Shown here in pieces: positions 57,421 through 64,000 of a DNA stretch of 64,000 bases. Numbering within the stretch: position 1 is the stretch's first letter; each line of letters opens with the position of its first letter. Where the stretch lies: assembly GCA_965656085.1 (NCBI GenBank), contig CBFHJA010000019.1:18691-82690 (forward strand). The letters run 5' to 3'. The position numbers and the translations under genes were made by a program. The notes beneath the pieces are model-generated. The model had not been told where the DNA came from, ran no database searches, and worked only from the letters and a program-made list of their open reading frames with translations. Source of the stretch: Aliishimia sp965656085 (GTDB taxonomy: Bacteria; Pseudomonadota; Alphaproteobacteria; Rhodobacterales; Rhodobacteraceae).

Positions 57421-58401
57421 ATGATCAATGCTTTCTGTTCTCGATTTGGTGTTACTCAACCAATTGTTCTTGCGCCCATGGGACGTGTTGGACCGCCTGA
57501 GCTCGTCGCCGCCGTGAGTAATGCAGGCGGCCTTGGATTGGCACCGCTCTGGACTGACTCACCTGACAAAATGAGGGCCGAAATCCTTCGCATCAAAGAG
57601 CTTACAGACAAGCCATTTGGTGTGAATTTGAACATGGATTTTCGCAACGAGGAGCAGCTTGACGTCTGTCTGGAGCAAGAAGTCGAGGTGATCTCTATCT
57701 TTTGGGGAGACTCTGCAAACTTCGTAGAACGCGCAAAATCACACGGAGTGAAAGTAATTGTTACCGCCGGCACATCGTCCAGTGCACAAGACGCCGTTGA
57801 TCTTGGTGCGGATGCAATTTGCGCTCAGGGATGGGAGGCAGGAGGCCATGTAGAAGGCAGAGTCTCGACAATGGCGCTTGTGCCATCTGTAGTGGATGTT
57901 GTTGGCGACGTCCCCGTCATTGCGGCGGGAGGAATCGCAGATGGACGCGGGCTTGCAGCGGCGCTCGCACTCGGGGCCTCGGCTGTTTGGATTGGCACTC
58001 GCTTTCTCGCCGCCAAAGAGGCACCTACCCATCCGATATATCTGGAGCGACTGCTTGCTGCGTCCGAAGATGATACCGAACATTATTATAATCTGTATGA
58101 TCTCGTCTGGCCGAACGCACCTCATCGAGCTCTTAAGAATAGTACTTCCGAGATGTGGGAGGCCGCAGGAAGACCACCCCTCGGGCAAAGACCGGGAGAG
58201 GGTGATGTGCTCGCCACGCGACCGGACGGCTTAGAGATACCGCGATACGCCAGCGCAGTTGCCTTCGCGGAATTGGAGGGCGAGATTGAGCCGCTCCCAA
58301 TGTGGTCAGGTCAGGGCGTGGGGTTGGTAACCAAAGTTCAGTCTGCCGAAGAAATCGTTCGAGAGATTGTAGAGCAGGCCAAGACGATCATTCATTTCTG
58401 A
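57421..58401 (+). CDS. nitronate monooxygenase family protein
   Basis: 326 residues. FMN barrel: PIVLAPMGRVGPPELVAAVS at the start, ICAQGWEAGGHVEGRVSTMA with the QGxEAGGH motif near residue 135, and VPVIAAGGIADGRGLAAALA near 165. It oxidises nitroalkane nitronates such as propionate 3-nitronate, or may be a related enoyl reductase. Base composition is visibly more AT-rich than the neighbours, suggesting transfer, as does the IS-like remnant just downstream. Confidence 0.87.
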   Translation: MINAFCSRFGVTQPIVLAPMGRVGPPELVAAVSNAGGLGLAPLWTDSPDKMRAEILRIKELTDKPFGVNLNMDFRNEEQLDVCLEQEVEVISIFWGDSANFVERAKSHGVKVIVTAGTSSSAQDAVDLGADAICAQGWEAGGHVEGRVSTMALVPSVVDVVGDVPVIAAGGIADGRGLAAALALGASAVWIGTRFLAAKEAPTHPIYLERLLAASEDDTEHYYNLYDLVWPNAPHRALKNSTSEMWEAAGRPPLGQRPGEGDVLATRPDGLEIPRYASAVAFAELEGEIEPLPMWSGQGVGLVTKVQSAEEIVREIVEQAKTIIHF

Positions 58402-58770
58402 CTTCTTTGAAGGCCGAACTAATCAACATGTCATGCCGCACTTTGGTAAGTATGCCTACAAGCTGCCATTCGCACGCCGCGCAGCATTCGGTAGTTTGAG
58501 CTGATTATGTTGAAAAACTCCGGTTTTGGCCAATGTCGTCGAGTTTTTTGCCCCCTCAAGCCCATGTGGAAATTTCGGCGAGGGGGTCGGCCAAATGCTG
58601 ACTGTGACACCAGCGGGGCACCCCATTGCCTTTGACCGCCCAACCAGATCGACTTTCGACTACATTGCCGCCTTGGTGACAATCTAGCGATTTCGGATTT
58701 TCGAGATTTTCAACAAAATCGGCTCAATGCCGACTTTTGTCGCATGGCAGCACAGCGAAGCACCGGTGCG
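58402..58770. other. gap with MITE-like remnant
   Basis: Relatively AT-rich; TGTTGAAAAACTC (58508-58520) and GAGATTTTCAACA (58703-58715) form imperfect terminal inverted repeats (12 of 13) enclosing about 180 bases without a transposase. See the separate mobile-element entry. Confidence 0.5.
58508..58715. mobile_element. MITE-like or deleted insertion-sequence remnant
   Basis: A 208-base segment flanked by inverted TGTTGAAAAACTC-type ends. The interior has no conserved reading frame. Ends of this type occur on several DDE transposon families, but I do not recognise the family. No target duplication was confirmed. Confidence 0.45.
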
Positions 58771-59637
58771 TCAGAACCACTGGCCCGGCTCCATCAGGCC
58801 GAGATCCAGAAGCTGTTTGGAATTCCAGTCGAACGGGGTCGAGTTATGCCACGCGAAGCTCGCGATCTCGCGGCGGCTGCCGGGGTTGGTGCGCAGGGCC
58901 TTGGCGGTGCGGAACGAGCAAATCGTCGCCGTCAGGTTGTTGTGCCAAGGGCAGGCATAGGTGTTGTACTCTTCCTCATTGAAGGTGTGGTCGGAGCGCA
59001 ATTCCAGGCCCGGTTTGGCGCGGAACAGGGCAATCCGGTCGATTTTGCGCTTGGTCGCCGGGACATGTTCTTCGAAGCGCCAACGCAGTCCGCCGAAGAA
59101 ATCCAGTTGCCGGTCCTTCGGGCCGTCCGCGCCCATCCGGGCCAGCGCGTAATATCCGCCGCGGTCAAGATGCGCGTCCGCGCAGGACACCGCGTTCGGG
59201 GTCGCGGTAAGATCCCGCGCGTACAGATCCACCACATAAGTCAGCATCGCGTCGCGCCGCTCTTCGCTGTGAAAGGCCAGCATCTCGCCAACGCTGCGGG
59301 TCTCGCAGAACGGGAAGAAGAGGTATTCGGCATTGTAGCAATAGTAGAGCCACACATCCGGCGCCGCGGCGGCAAGGCGCGTCACCGCCCGTGGCAGGTC
59401 AGTGTCGCTGCGCGTGCGGTAGTCGATGCGCCAGACCCGGTCGGCCAGGTCTCCGGGGAAGGCGATCTCGGGCGGCATCAGCGCCAGCACCTGCTTGAAG
59501 CCCAGCGACAGATGATGGCGCAACGTGCTGTCCAGTTCGACGTCATCCTCGACGAAGATCAGCGCCACGGGACCCTTGGAGAGCACGTCGGGATGCTGGC
59601 TCAGAAACGTGTCGAGAGATGGGGTCGGTCCTTGCAT
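58771..59637 (-). CDS. glycosyltransferase family 2-like protein
   Basis: 288 residues from ATG 59637. VALIFVEDDVELDSTLRHHL near residue 25 looks like a GT-A nucleotide-binding start with an acidic pair, and the later segments (CADAHLDRGGYYALARMG, DRQLDFFGGLRWRFEEHVPA) resemble proteins annotated as glycosyltransferase family 2 in Rhodobacteraceae. Several Cys and aromatic residues are conserved-looking, but no DxD was fixed with certainty. No polysaccharide cluster adjoins. Divergent from miaB. Confidence 0.6.
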   Translation of the reverse strand: MQGPTPSLDTFLSQHPDVLSKGPVALIFVEDDVELDSTLRHHLSLGFKQVLALMPPEIAFPGDLADRVWRIDYRTRSDTDLPRAVTRLAAAAPDVWLYYCYNAEYLFFPFCETRSVGEMLAFHSEERRDAMLTYVVDLYARDLTATPNAVSCADAHLDRGGYYALARMGADGPKDRQLDFFGGLRWRFEEHVPATKRKIDRIALFRAKPGLELRSDHTFNEEEYNTYACPWHNNLTATICSFRTAKALRTNPGSRREIASFAWHNSTPFDWNSKQLLDLGLMEPGQWF

Positions 59638-59741
59638 GGAGGGACATTGCCGCGCCGCGCCCCCTCATTGCAAGTCCTCGTGCTGTGGGGTAAAGCGGGG
59701 CTCGGAAATTCCCCCGCACTCCCCGACCCGAAGGCACTGGC

Positions 59742-61058
59742 ATGGCCGAGACAAAAAAGCTCTATATCAAGACGTATGGCTGTCAGATGAACGTCTATGA
59801 CAGTGAACGGATGGCCGAGGCGCTGGAGGGCTATGAGCAGACCGCGCGGCCTGAAGACGCCGATATGATCCTGCTCAACACCTGCCATATCCGCGAGAAG
59901 GCCGCCGAGAAGGTCTATTCGGAGCTTGGGCGCTTCAAGGGTTTGAAGGCCGAGAAACCTGATTTGACGCTCGGTGTGGCGGGCTGCGTGGCGCAGGCCG
60001 AGGGCGAAGAAATCATGCGCCGTCAACCCCTTGTGGATCTTGTGGTGGGACCGCAGAGCTATCACAGGCTGCCAGAGCTTACGGCGAAAGCCAAGGCCGG
60101 GCAGAAGGCACTGGACACCAATTTTCCCGAGGAAGACAAGTTCGAGCACCTCAAGGCGCGCCCCAAGGCAAAGCGCGGGCCGACCGCGTTTCTGACGGTG
60201 CAGGAGGGCTGCGACAAGTTCTGCGCCTTCTGCGTGGTGCCCTATACGCGGGGGGCGGAGGTGTCGCGTCCGGTGGACCGGATTTTGCGGGAGGCGCGCG
60301 ATCTGGTGGAGCGGGGCGTTCGGGAAATTACCCTTTTGGGACAGAATGTTAACGCCTATCACGGGATGGGCCCAAGCGGTGACGAATGGGGGCTGGCGCA
60401 ACTCATTTGGGCGCTGAACGACGTCGACGGTCTGGAGCGCATCAGGTTTACCACCTCGCACCCCAATGACATGGATGACGCGCTGATCGCGGCGCATGGG
60501 GGGTGTGAAAAGCTCATGCCCTACCTGCACTTGCCGGTGCAATCGGGCTCGGACCGCATCCTAAAGCGGATGAACCGAAGCCACACCGCCGAGAGCTATC
60601 TGCGGGTGATCGAGCGCATCCGCGAAGCGCGGCCCGACATCCTGCTGTCGGGCGATTTCATTGTCGGCTTTCCCGAGGAGACCGAGGCGGATTTCCAAGC
60701 CACGCTCGATCTCGTGGAGGCGGTAAACTACGGATATGCCTACACTTTCAAGTATTCCACCCGGCCCGGCACTCCGGCGGCGGAGCGCGCGCAGGTGGAC
60801 CCGGGCGAGGCGGATGACCGCCTGCAACGGCTGCAGGCGCTGATCACCAAACAGCAGCGCGCGGTGCAGGACAGCATGGTTGGGCGCGAGGTGGGCGTGC
60901 TGTTCGAGAAGCCCGGACGGCTGGCGGGGCAGATGGTGGGCAAGTCCGATTATCTGCACGCGGTGCATGTGCTGGCGGATGTGAAGCCCGGCGATTTGCG
61001 GCGGGTGAAGATCGTGGAGTCCGGGGCGAATTCGCTCAAGGGCGAGTTGATTGGTTAA
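59742..61058 (+). CDS. miaB: tRNA-2-methylthio-N6-isopentenyladenosine synthase
   Basis: 438 residues, the standard length. The radical-SAM cluster is in TVQEGCDKFCAFCVVPYTRG (CxxxCxxC, near residue 155). The three N-terminal Cys of the second cluster are in YIKTYGCQMN, LNTCHIREKA and AGCVAQAEG. A TRAM domain closes the protein (GVLFEKPGRLAGQMVGKSDY). It methylthiolates A37 of tRNAs reading UNN codons. Divergent from the glycosyltransferase-like gene; followed by type-A repeat copy 3. Confidence 0.95.
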   Translation: MAETKKLYIKTYGCQMNVYDSERMAEALEGYEQTARPEDADMILLNTCHIREKAAEKVYSELGRFKGLKAEKPDLTLGVAGCVAQAEGEEIMRRQPLVDLVVGPQSYHRLPELTAKAKAGQKALDTNFPEEDKFEHLKARPKAKRGPTAFLTVQEGCDKFCAFCVVPYTRGAEVSRPVDRILREARDLVERGVREITLLGQNVNAYHGMGPSGDEWGLAQLIWALNDVDGLERIRFTTSHPNDMDDALIAAHGGCEKLMPYLHLPVQSGSDRILKRMNRSHTAESYLRVIERIREARPDILLSGDFIVGFPEETEADFQATLDLVEAVNYGYAYTFKYSTRPGTPAAERAQVDPGEADDRLQRLQALITKQQRAVQDSMVGREVGVLFEKPGRLAGQMVGKSDYLHAVHVLADVKPGDLRRVKIVESGANSLKGELIG

Positions 61059-61273
61059 CGGGGCGAACGCCCGCGTGGCGCGGCTTTCGCACAAAACGTG
61101 AATAGAGCCGTTAACGCCATAAAAACAAGGTCTGGCAGGTGTATGGCTCGGCGTATGGCTACGCGTATGGCACCTGTACATACAAATCACGATTCGTTCC
61201 GGGATTTGCAAAAGTTAAGGCACCGTGCGGTGGGGGTTTGTTAACCTCTGCAATGGTGGGCAAATTGCCCACC
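61057..61273 (+). repeat. type-A composite intergenic repeat, copy 3
   Basis: Order as in copies 1 and 2: GTTAACG at the miaB stop, core TTAACGCCATAAAAACAAGG (61111-61130, one base different from copies 1 and 2), tandem GTATGGC units over 61140-61175, GATTCGTTC, GTTAACC, and a perfect type-B palindrome GGTGGGCAAATTGCCCACC (61255-61273). The second flank lacks one GTTAAC site. Confidence 0.8.
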
Positions 61274-61529
61274 CTACGTGTTGTGTTGGGTCAGATTGGT
61301 AACTGGTCTGCCCAATGGGATGCCGATTCGTACCAAACCCTCATCAAACTCGCTGCCAAGGCCAGCAATCATGCTCAGTCCGCGCTTCAGATGCCAGAAC
61401 CACCGAACTGCGAGCACATGAAGCTTGATACGTGCCCTAAAGTGGCTGCAGTATTGAACGGTCGGCGTTCTACTTGGGGAATGTCGGGTAAAACAAAACC
61501 GGACCAATTTAGTTTACAGGGAGAGCCCA
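61274..61529. other. upstream region of the VPLPA-CTERM gene
   Basis: Moderate-GC spacer with no coding signal. A GGGAG ribosome site lies 8 bases before the ATG. No operator was recognised. Confidence 0.4.
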
Positions 61530-62423
61530 ATGTTCCGTTTTCTTATCGTGCCCACAGCCATCGCGCTGCTAGGGTTGTCGCTCGATACCGCCCTTGCCGC
61601 CTCTATCAAAGTCATTGCCAATGCCAACTGCGCAGGCGTCTGCGTGCCGTCCGTTGAAGAAGACAGGGCTGACAGCGGTGACGCACCGTTCCGTTCGTCC
61701 CTTTCCGTCTCGACCGACCTGTGGCGGGGAGGCATCGAGCAGCAGGCGTACGCGTCGGTCAATTATCAAAGCGGCGTGCTCGGCACTTCGGCAGCGACTA
61801 TCGTGGCCGACAATTTTCGTCAGGACACCAACGCGAACGACGTGTCCATCGGAGAAGTCGACTTAAGATCGGGGTTCGATTTCTTGATCGCCCCCGCAAT
61901 CGTCGATCCCTTTGATGTGACCGTCGTTTTCGAAATATTGCATACTGTTGACGATTACGGTTTTGCCGACTTCGTGCCCGAAAATTTCAGTAGCAATAAC
62001 CTTGTGAGTAGTTCGTTTTCCGTTAGTGGGCGTAACAATGTTTCGGATCGTCGGCGGATCACCACCAGCGGCACGACCGTGTTTCAGCAGACCTTCACAG
62101 TCTCGCCGTACCAGGTCTTGCCCAGCCAACCCGCATACAACATGCGGTGGCTCCTGCGCTCGAGAGGGGACACGAGTTTCGCGTCGAATGCCCAGTTGCC
62201 CGACCTCGTGCCGGAAAACGGCCGCGTGATCGACTTCAGCGGTCTGGCAAGCGCGACAGGTCGGTTCAATTTCCTCACGCCGGAGGGAGTCACCATACAG
62301 GGGGACGAACCAGGTTTTCTGTCAACTGCAACACTGGCTGCGGTTCCGTTGCCCGCGCCCATGCTCTTGCTCATCGGTGGGCTAGCCGCGCTTTCCTGCC
62401 TGCGCTTGGGGCGCGCTGCCTGA
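61530..62423 (+). CDS. VPLPA-CTERM sorting domain-containing secreted protein
   Basis: 297 residues. Signal peptide MFRFLIVPTAIALLGLSLDT to about ALAAS; a central beta-rich domain with Ser/Thr/Asn-rich strands; C-terminal sorting signal AAVPLPAPMLLLIGGLAALS then CLRLGRAA. Proteins with this signal are processed by exosortase-type systems and exported to the surface or matrix. No exosortase gene is in the window. The N-terminal domain has a Cys pair (NANCAGVCVP). Function unknown. Confidence 0.8.
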   Translation: MFRFLIVPTAIALLGLSLDTALAASIKVIANANCAGVCVPSVEEDRADSGDAPFRSSLSVSTDLWRGGIEQQAYASVNYQSGVLGTSAATIVADNFRQDTNANDVSIGEVDLRSGFDFLIAPAIVDPFDVTVVFEILHTVDDYGFADFVPENFSSNNLVSSSFSVSGRNNVSDRRRITTSGTTVFQQTFTVSPYQVLPSQPAYNMRWLLRSRGDTSFASNAQLPDLVPENGRVIDFSGLASATGRFNFLTPEGVTIQGDEPGFLSTATLAAVPLPAPMLLLIGGLAALSCLRLGRAA

Positions 62424-62692
62424 CACGCACGGACTCGAACGTGAAACGCCGTGTTCCTCAGAGGGTGTCTCCGCTGCAATTCGGTTGCATGGGTTGGGGA
62501 TACCGGTTATGATAAAACTATCCTGTGGGGTCGTCCTTTGGTGCGCCATTGGTTCGAGACCCAATGGGCGGGCGGGAGTGAATCTCCCCCACGCTCCGAA
62601 GGCGCGTTCGCTCCCCCGCCGCAAAGAGTTTCCTTTCCGTGTACGCCTGTGCGAGTTTTCCACGAAGAATGCCGGCTCCAAGGGAGGTGTCT
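62424..62692. other. gap before the lytic transglycosylase
   Basis: No gene is seen in these 269 bases. GCCATTGGTTCGAGACCCAATGG at about 62549-62570 can fold as a small hairpin. The last bases hold the GGGAGGTGT ribosome site of the transglycosylase. Confidence 0.35.
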
Positions 62693-63931
62693 ATGCGTGG
62701 ATTGGTGCTCAGCCTGTGTCTGGTCTTGCTTGCGCTGCCCGCCGGGGCGCAGAACAAGGCGCAGATCGAGCGGCAGTATCAGGCGTGGCTGGAGCAGACC
62801 ATCTGGCCTGCCGCCAAGCGCAAGGGGGTCTCGCGGCGGACCTTCGAGGCGGCCTTCGCGGGGGTGTCGCTCAACTGGAAACTGCCCGATCTGGTGCCGC
62901 CGGGCACCACGCGGCGGGTCGAAAACGTGCAGCGGCAATCGGAGTTCGGCGCGCCCGCGCGGTATTTCGCGCGGAACACGCTGGACGGGGCCACGCGGGT
63001 CGGGCGGCAGATGGCGCAGCGCCATGCCGCCGCGCTGAAACGGGCCGAGGCGCGGACCGGGGTGCCGGGGCGGATCATTCTGGGGATCTGGGGGCGCGAG
63101 AGCGCCTATGGGCGCGCGGATATTCCGCACAACGCCTTCGAGGTGCTCGGCACCAAAGGGTTCATGTCCACCCGCGCGCCCTATTTCACCGAGCAACTCA
63201 TTGCCGCGCTGCAAATCGCGCAAGGCGGGCACGCGCCGGGTGGCGTTGCGGGACTAAAGTCGTCATGGGCCGGGGCGCTCGGACAGCCGCAATTCATGCC
63301 CGGATCGTTCTTGAAATACGCCGCCGATGGGGATGGCGACCGCAAAGCCGATATCTGGCGCTCGGAGGCCGATACGATCGCGTCGATTGCCACTTATCTC
63401 GCCCGCCATGGCTGGGTCAAAGGGCGCGACTGGGGCTTCGAGGTCTCCGTGCCGCCTCAGGTTTCCTGCACTCTGGAGGGGCCGGATCAGGGCAAGCGCA
63501 TTCGAGATTGGGCGGCGATGGGGATCACGCGGGTCTCCGGTCGCCCCTTTCCGGCCCATGAGTTGCGCGGGCAGGGCTATCTGATGATGCCCGCCGGGCG
63601 GGGCGGGCCCGCCTTTCTGGTGACGCCGAATTTCTACGTGCTCAAGGCCTATAACATGTCCGATCTCTATGCGCTCTTCGTCGGGCATGTGGGGGATCGT
63701 ATCCAATACGGGCAGGGAGATTTCCGGGGCGCGTGGGGCCGGATGGACAAGATGACCCGGGGCGAGATCGCACGGGCGCAGCAGCGGCTCGAAGCCATGG
63801 GGCATGATGTGGGCGGTGTCGACGGGCTGCCGGGGTTCAAGACGCGGCGCTCCATCGGGCGCTGGCAGGAGGCCAGCGGGCGGCCTGCCACCTGTTTCCC
63901 GGACCGGGCGGTGCTCTCCGCCTTGCGTTAG
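62693..63931 (+). CDS. lytic murein transglycosylase (MltB-like) with peptidoglycan-binding domain
   Basis: 412 residues from ATG 62693, well-spaced GGGAGG. Signal peptide MRGLVLSLCLVLLALPAGAQ. The SLT_2-type catalytic Glu is in ILGIWGRESAYGRA near residue 130; GALGQPQFMPGSFLKYAADG and DTIASIATYLARHGW follow as in MltB. A C-terminal peptidoglycan-binding module ends in GVDGLPGFKTRRSIGRWQEA. It cleaves glycan strands with 1,6-anhydro ring formation in the periplasm. About 69 bases after it complete the window. Confidence 0.92.
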   Translation: MRGLVLSLCLVLLALPAGAQNKAQIERQYQAWLEQTIWPAAKRKGVSRRTFEAAFAGVSLNWKLPDLVPPGTTRRVENVQRQSEFGAPARYFARNTLDGATRVGRQMAQRHAAALKRAEARTGVPGRIILGIWGRESAYGRADIPHNAFEVLGTKGFMSTRAPYFTEQLIAALQIAQGGHAPGGVAGLKSSWAGALGQPQFMPGSFLKYAADGDGDRKADIWRSEADTIASIATYLARHGWVKGRDWGFEVSVPPQVSCTLEGPDQGKRIRDWAAMGITRVSGRPFPAHELRGQGYLMMPAGRGGPAFLVTPNFYVLKAYNMSDLYALFVGHVGDRIQYGQGDFRGAWGRMDKMTRGEIARAQQRLEAMGHDVGGVDGLPGFKTRRSIGRWQEASGRPATCFPDRAVLSALR

Positions 63932-64000
63932 GGCGCGCCGCATCCCCCGGCTGCCGCGAATCGCCGGCCCTGTGCGCATCGGCCCGACGCTCCGGGCGCG

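Noticed and set aside
58431..58682. An 83-residue minus-strand frame in the gap after the nitronate monooxygenase
   Set aside because: It lies over the MITE-like remnant, has no ribosome site and no recognisable domain.
61139..61657. A 172-residue frame across repeat copy 3 and the VPLPA start
   Set aside because: It begins inside the tandem repeat, overlaps the signal peptide of the VPLPA gene in another frame and has no domain or ribosome site.
62545..62575. A T-arm-like TGGTTCGAGACCCAATGG suggesting a tRNA
   Set aside because: The stem-loop has an 8-base loop and no acceptor, D or anticodon arm can be drawn around it.
1..64000. A prophage, gene-transfer agent or integrative element
   Set aside because: No integrase, capsid, portal, terminase or conjugation gene was seen; the mobile content is limited to the IS110, IS5 and MITE-like pieces.

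Overview
The window is from a high-GC alphaproteobacterium, almost certainly a marine-type Rhodobacteraceae/Roseobacteraceae. The evidence is an Irr regulator beside fabA, fabB and fabI, VPLPA-CTERM surface proteins, many acyl-CoA dehydrogenases, a creatinase, pca genes, and dispersed intergenic palindromes. I find no rRNA, tRNA, CRISPR array, prophage or gene-transfer-agent cluster. Most genes are ordinary chromosomal metabolism, with small accessory insertions between them. Layout: 0-3.6 kb holds the 3' part of a cyclase-type AAA/TPR protein, a decayed IS5-family transposase and a membrane protein with a dead M48-like domain. 3.8-7.5 kb holds an acyl-CoA synthetase, a sulfotransferase, a Hint-fold protein behind a CtrA-like box and a DUF1992 protein. 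7.5-8.75 kb is an IS110-family element with a frameshifted recombinase, bracketed by inverted copies of a dispersed repeat. 8.8-18.9 kb is a fatty-acid oxidation region: thiolase, a double SnoaL-like protein and the FadJ-type alpha subunit in one operon, then a GST, two acyl-CoA dehydrogenases, a pair of small MPKR proteins and two MerR regulators. Similar TTGACGT-type dyads lie upstream of the thiolase operon and of the first MerR gene. 19-23.6 kb has two hotdog thioesterases, a MATE exporter and a tightly overlapping DUF952-DUF1330-pyrD-arsC operon. 23.8-30.1 kb has a 5'-nucleotidase, a VPLPA-CTERM gene broken by one amber codon, a YedK-type DNA-protein crosslink protein, a cupredoxin-like protein, and a LysR regulator divergent from glutaryl-CoA dehydrogenase. 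30.2-32.2 kb is a lone P-loop NTPase fused to a C-terminal TIR domain. 32.3-36.5 kb has a fused branched-chain 2-oxoacid dehydrogenase E1, a dipeptidase and a cyclase-FHA protein. 36.9-44.1 kb is catabolic: an enolase-superfamily enzyme, a Zn alcohol dehydrogenase, a membrane-anchored unknown, an MFS exporter, pcaB and pcaD. 44.5-50.3 kb has a creatinase, a ureohydrolase, a membrane adenylate cyclase and an overlapping dehydratase/hydrolase/dehalogenase operon. 50.5-56.5 kb carries an FKBP, an RDD protein, fabI, fabB, fabA and irr; a TIR-transmembrane-LprI gene sits on the opposite strand between fabB and fabA. 56.5-64 kb has two oxygenases, a MITE-like remnant, a glycosyltransferase-like protein, miaB, a second VPLPA-CTERM protein and a lytic transglycosylase. 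The two TIR genes, each alone among housekeeping genes, are the best candidates for undescribed biology; both would be consistent with immunity or stress signalling, but neither has a neighbour that proves it. The second main novelty is a set of three dispersed intergenic repeat families, above all a roughly 230-270 base composite element present three times, built around tandem GCGTATGGC units.
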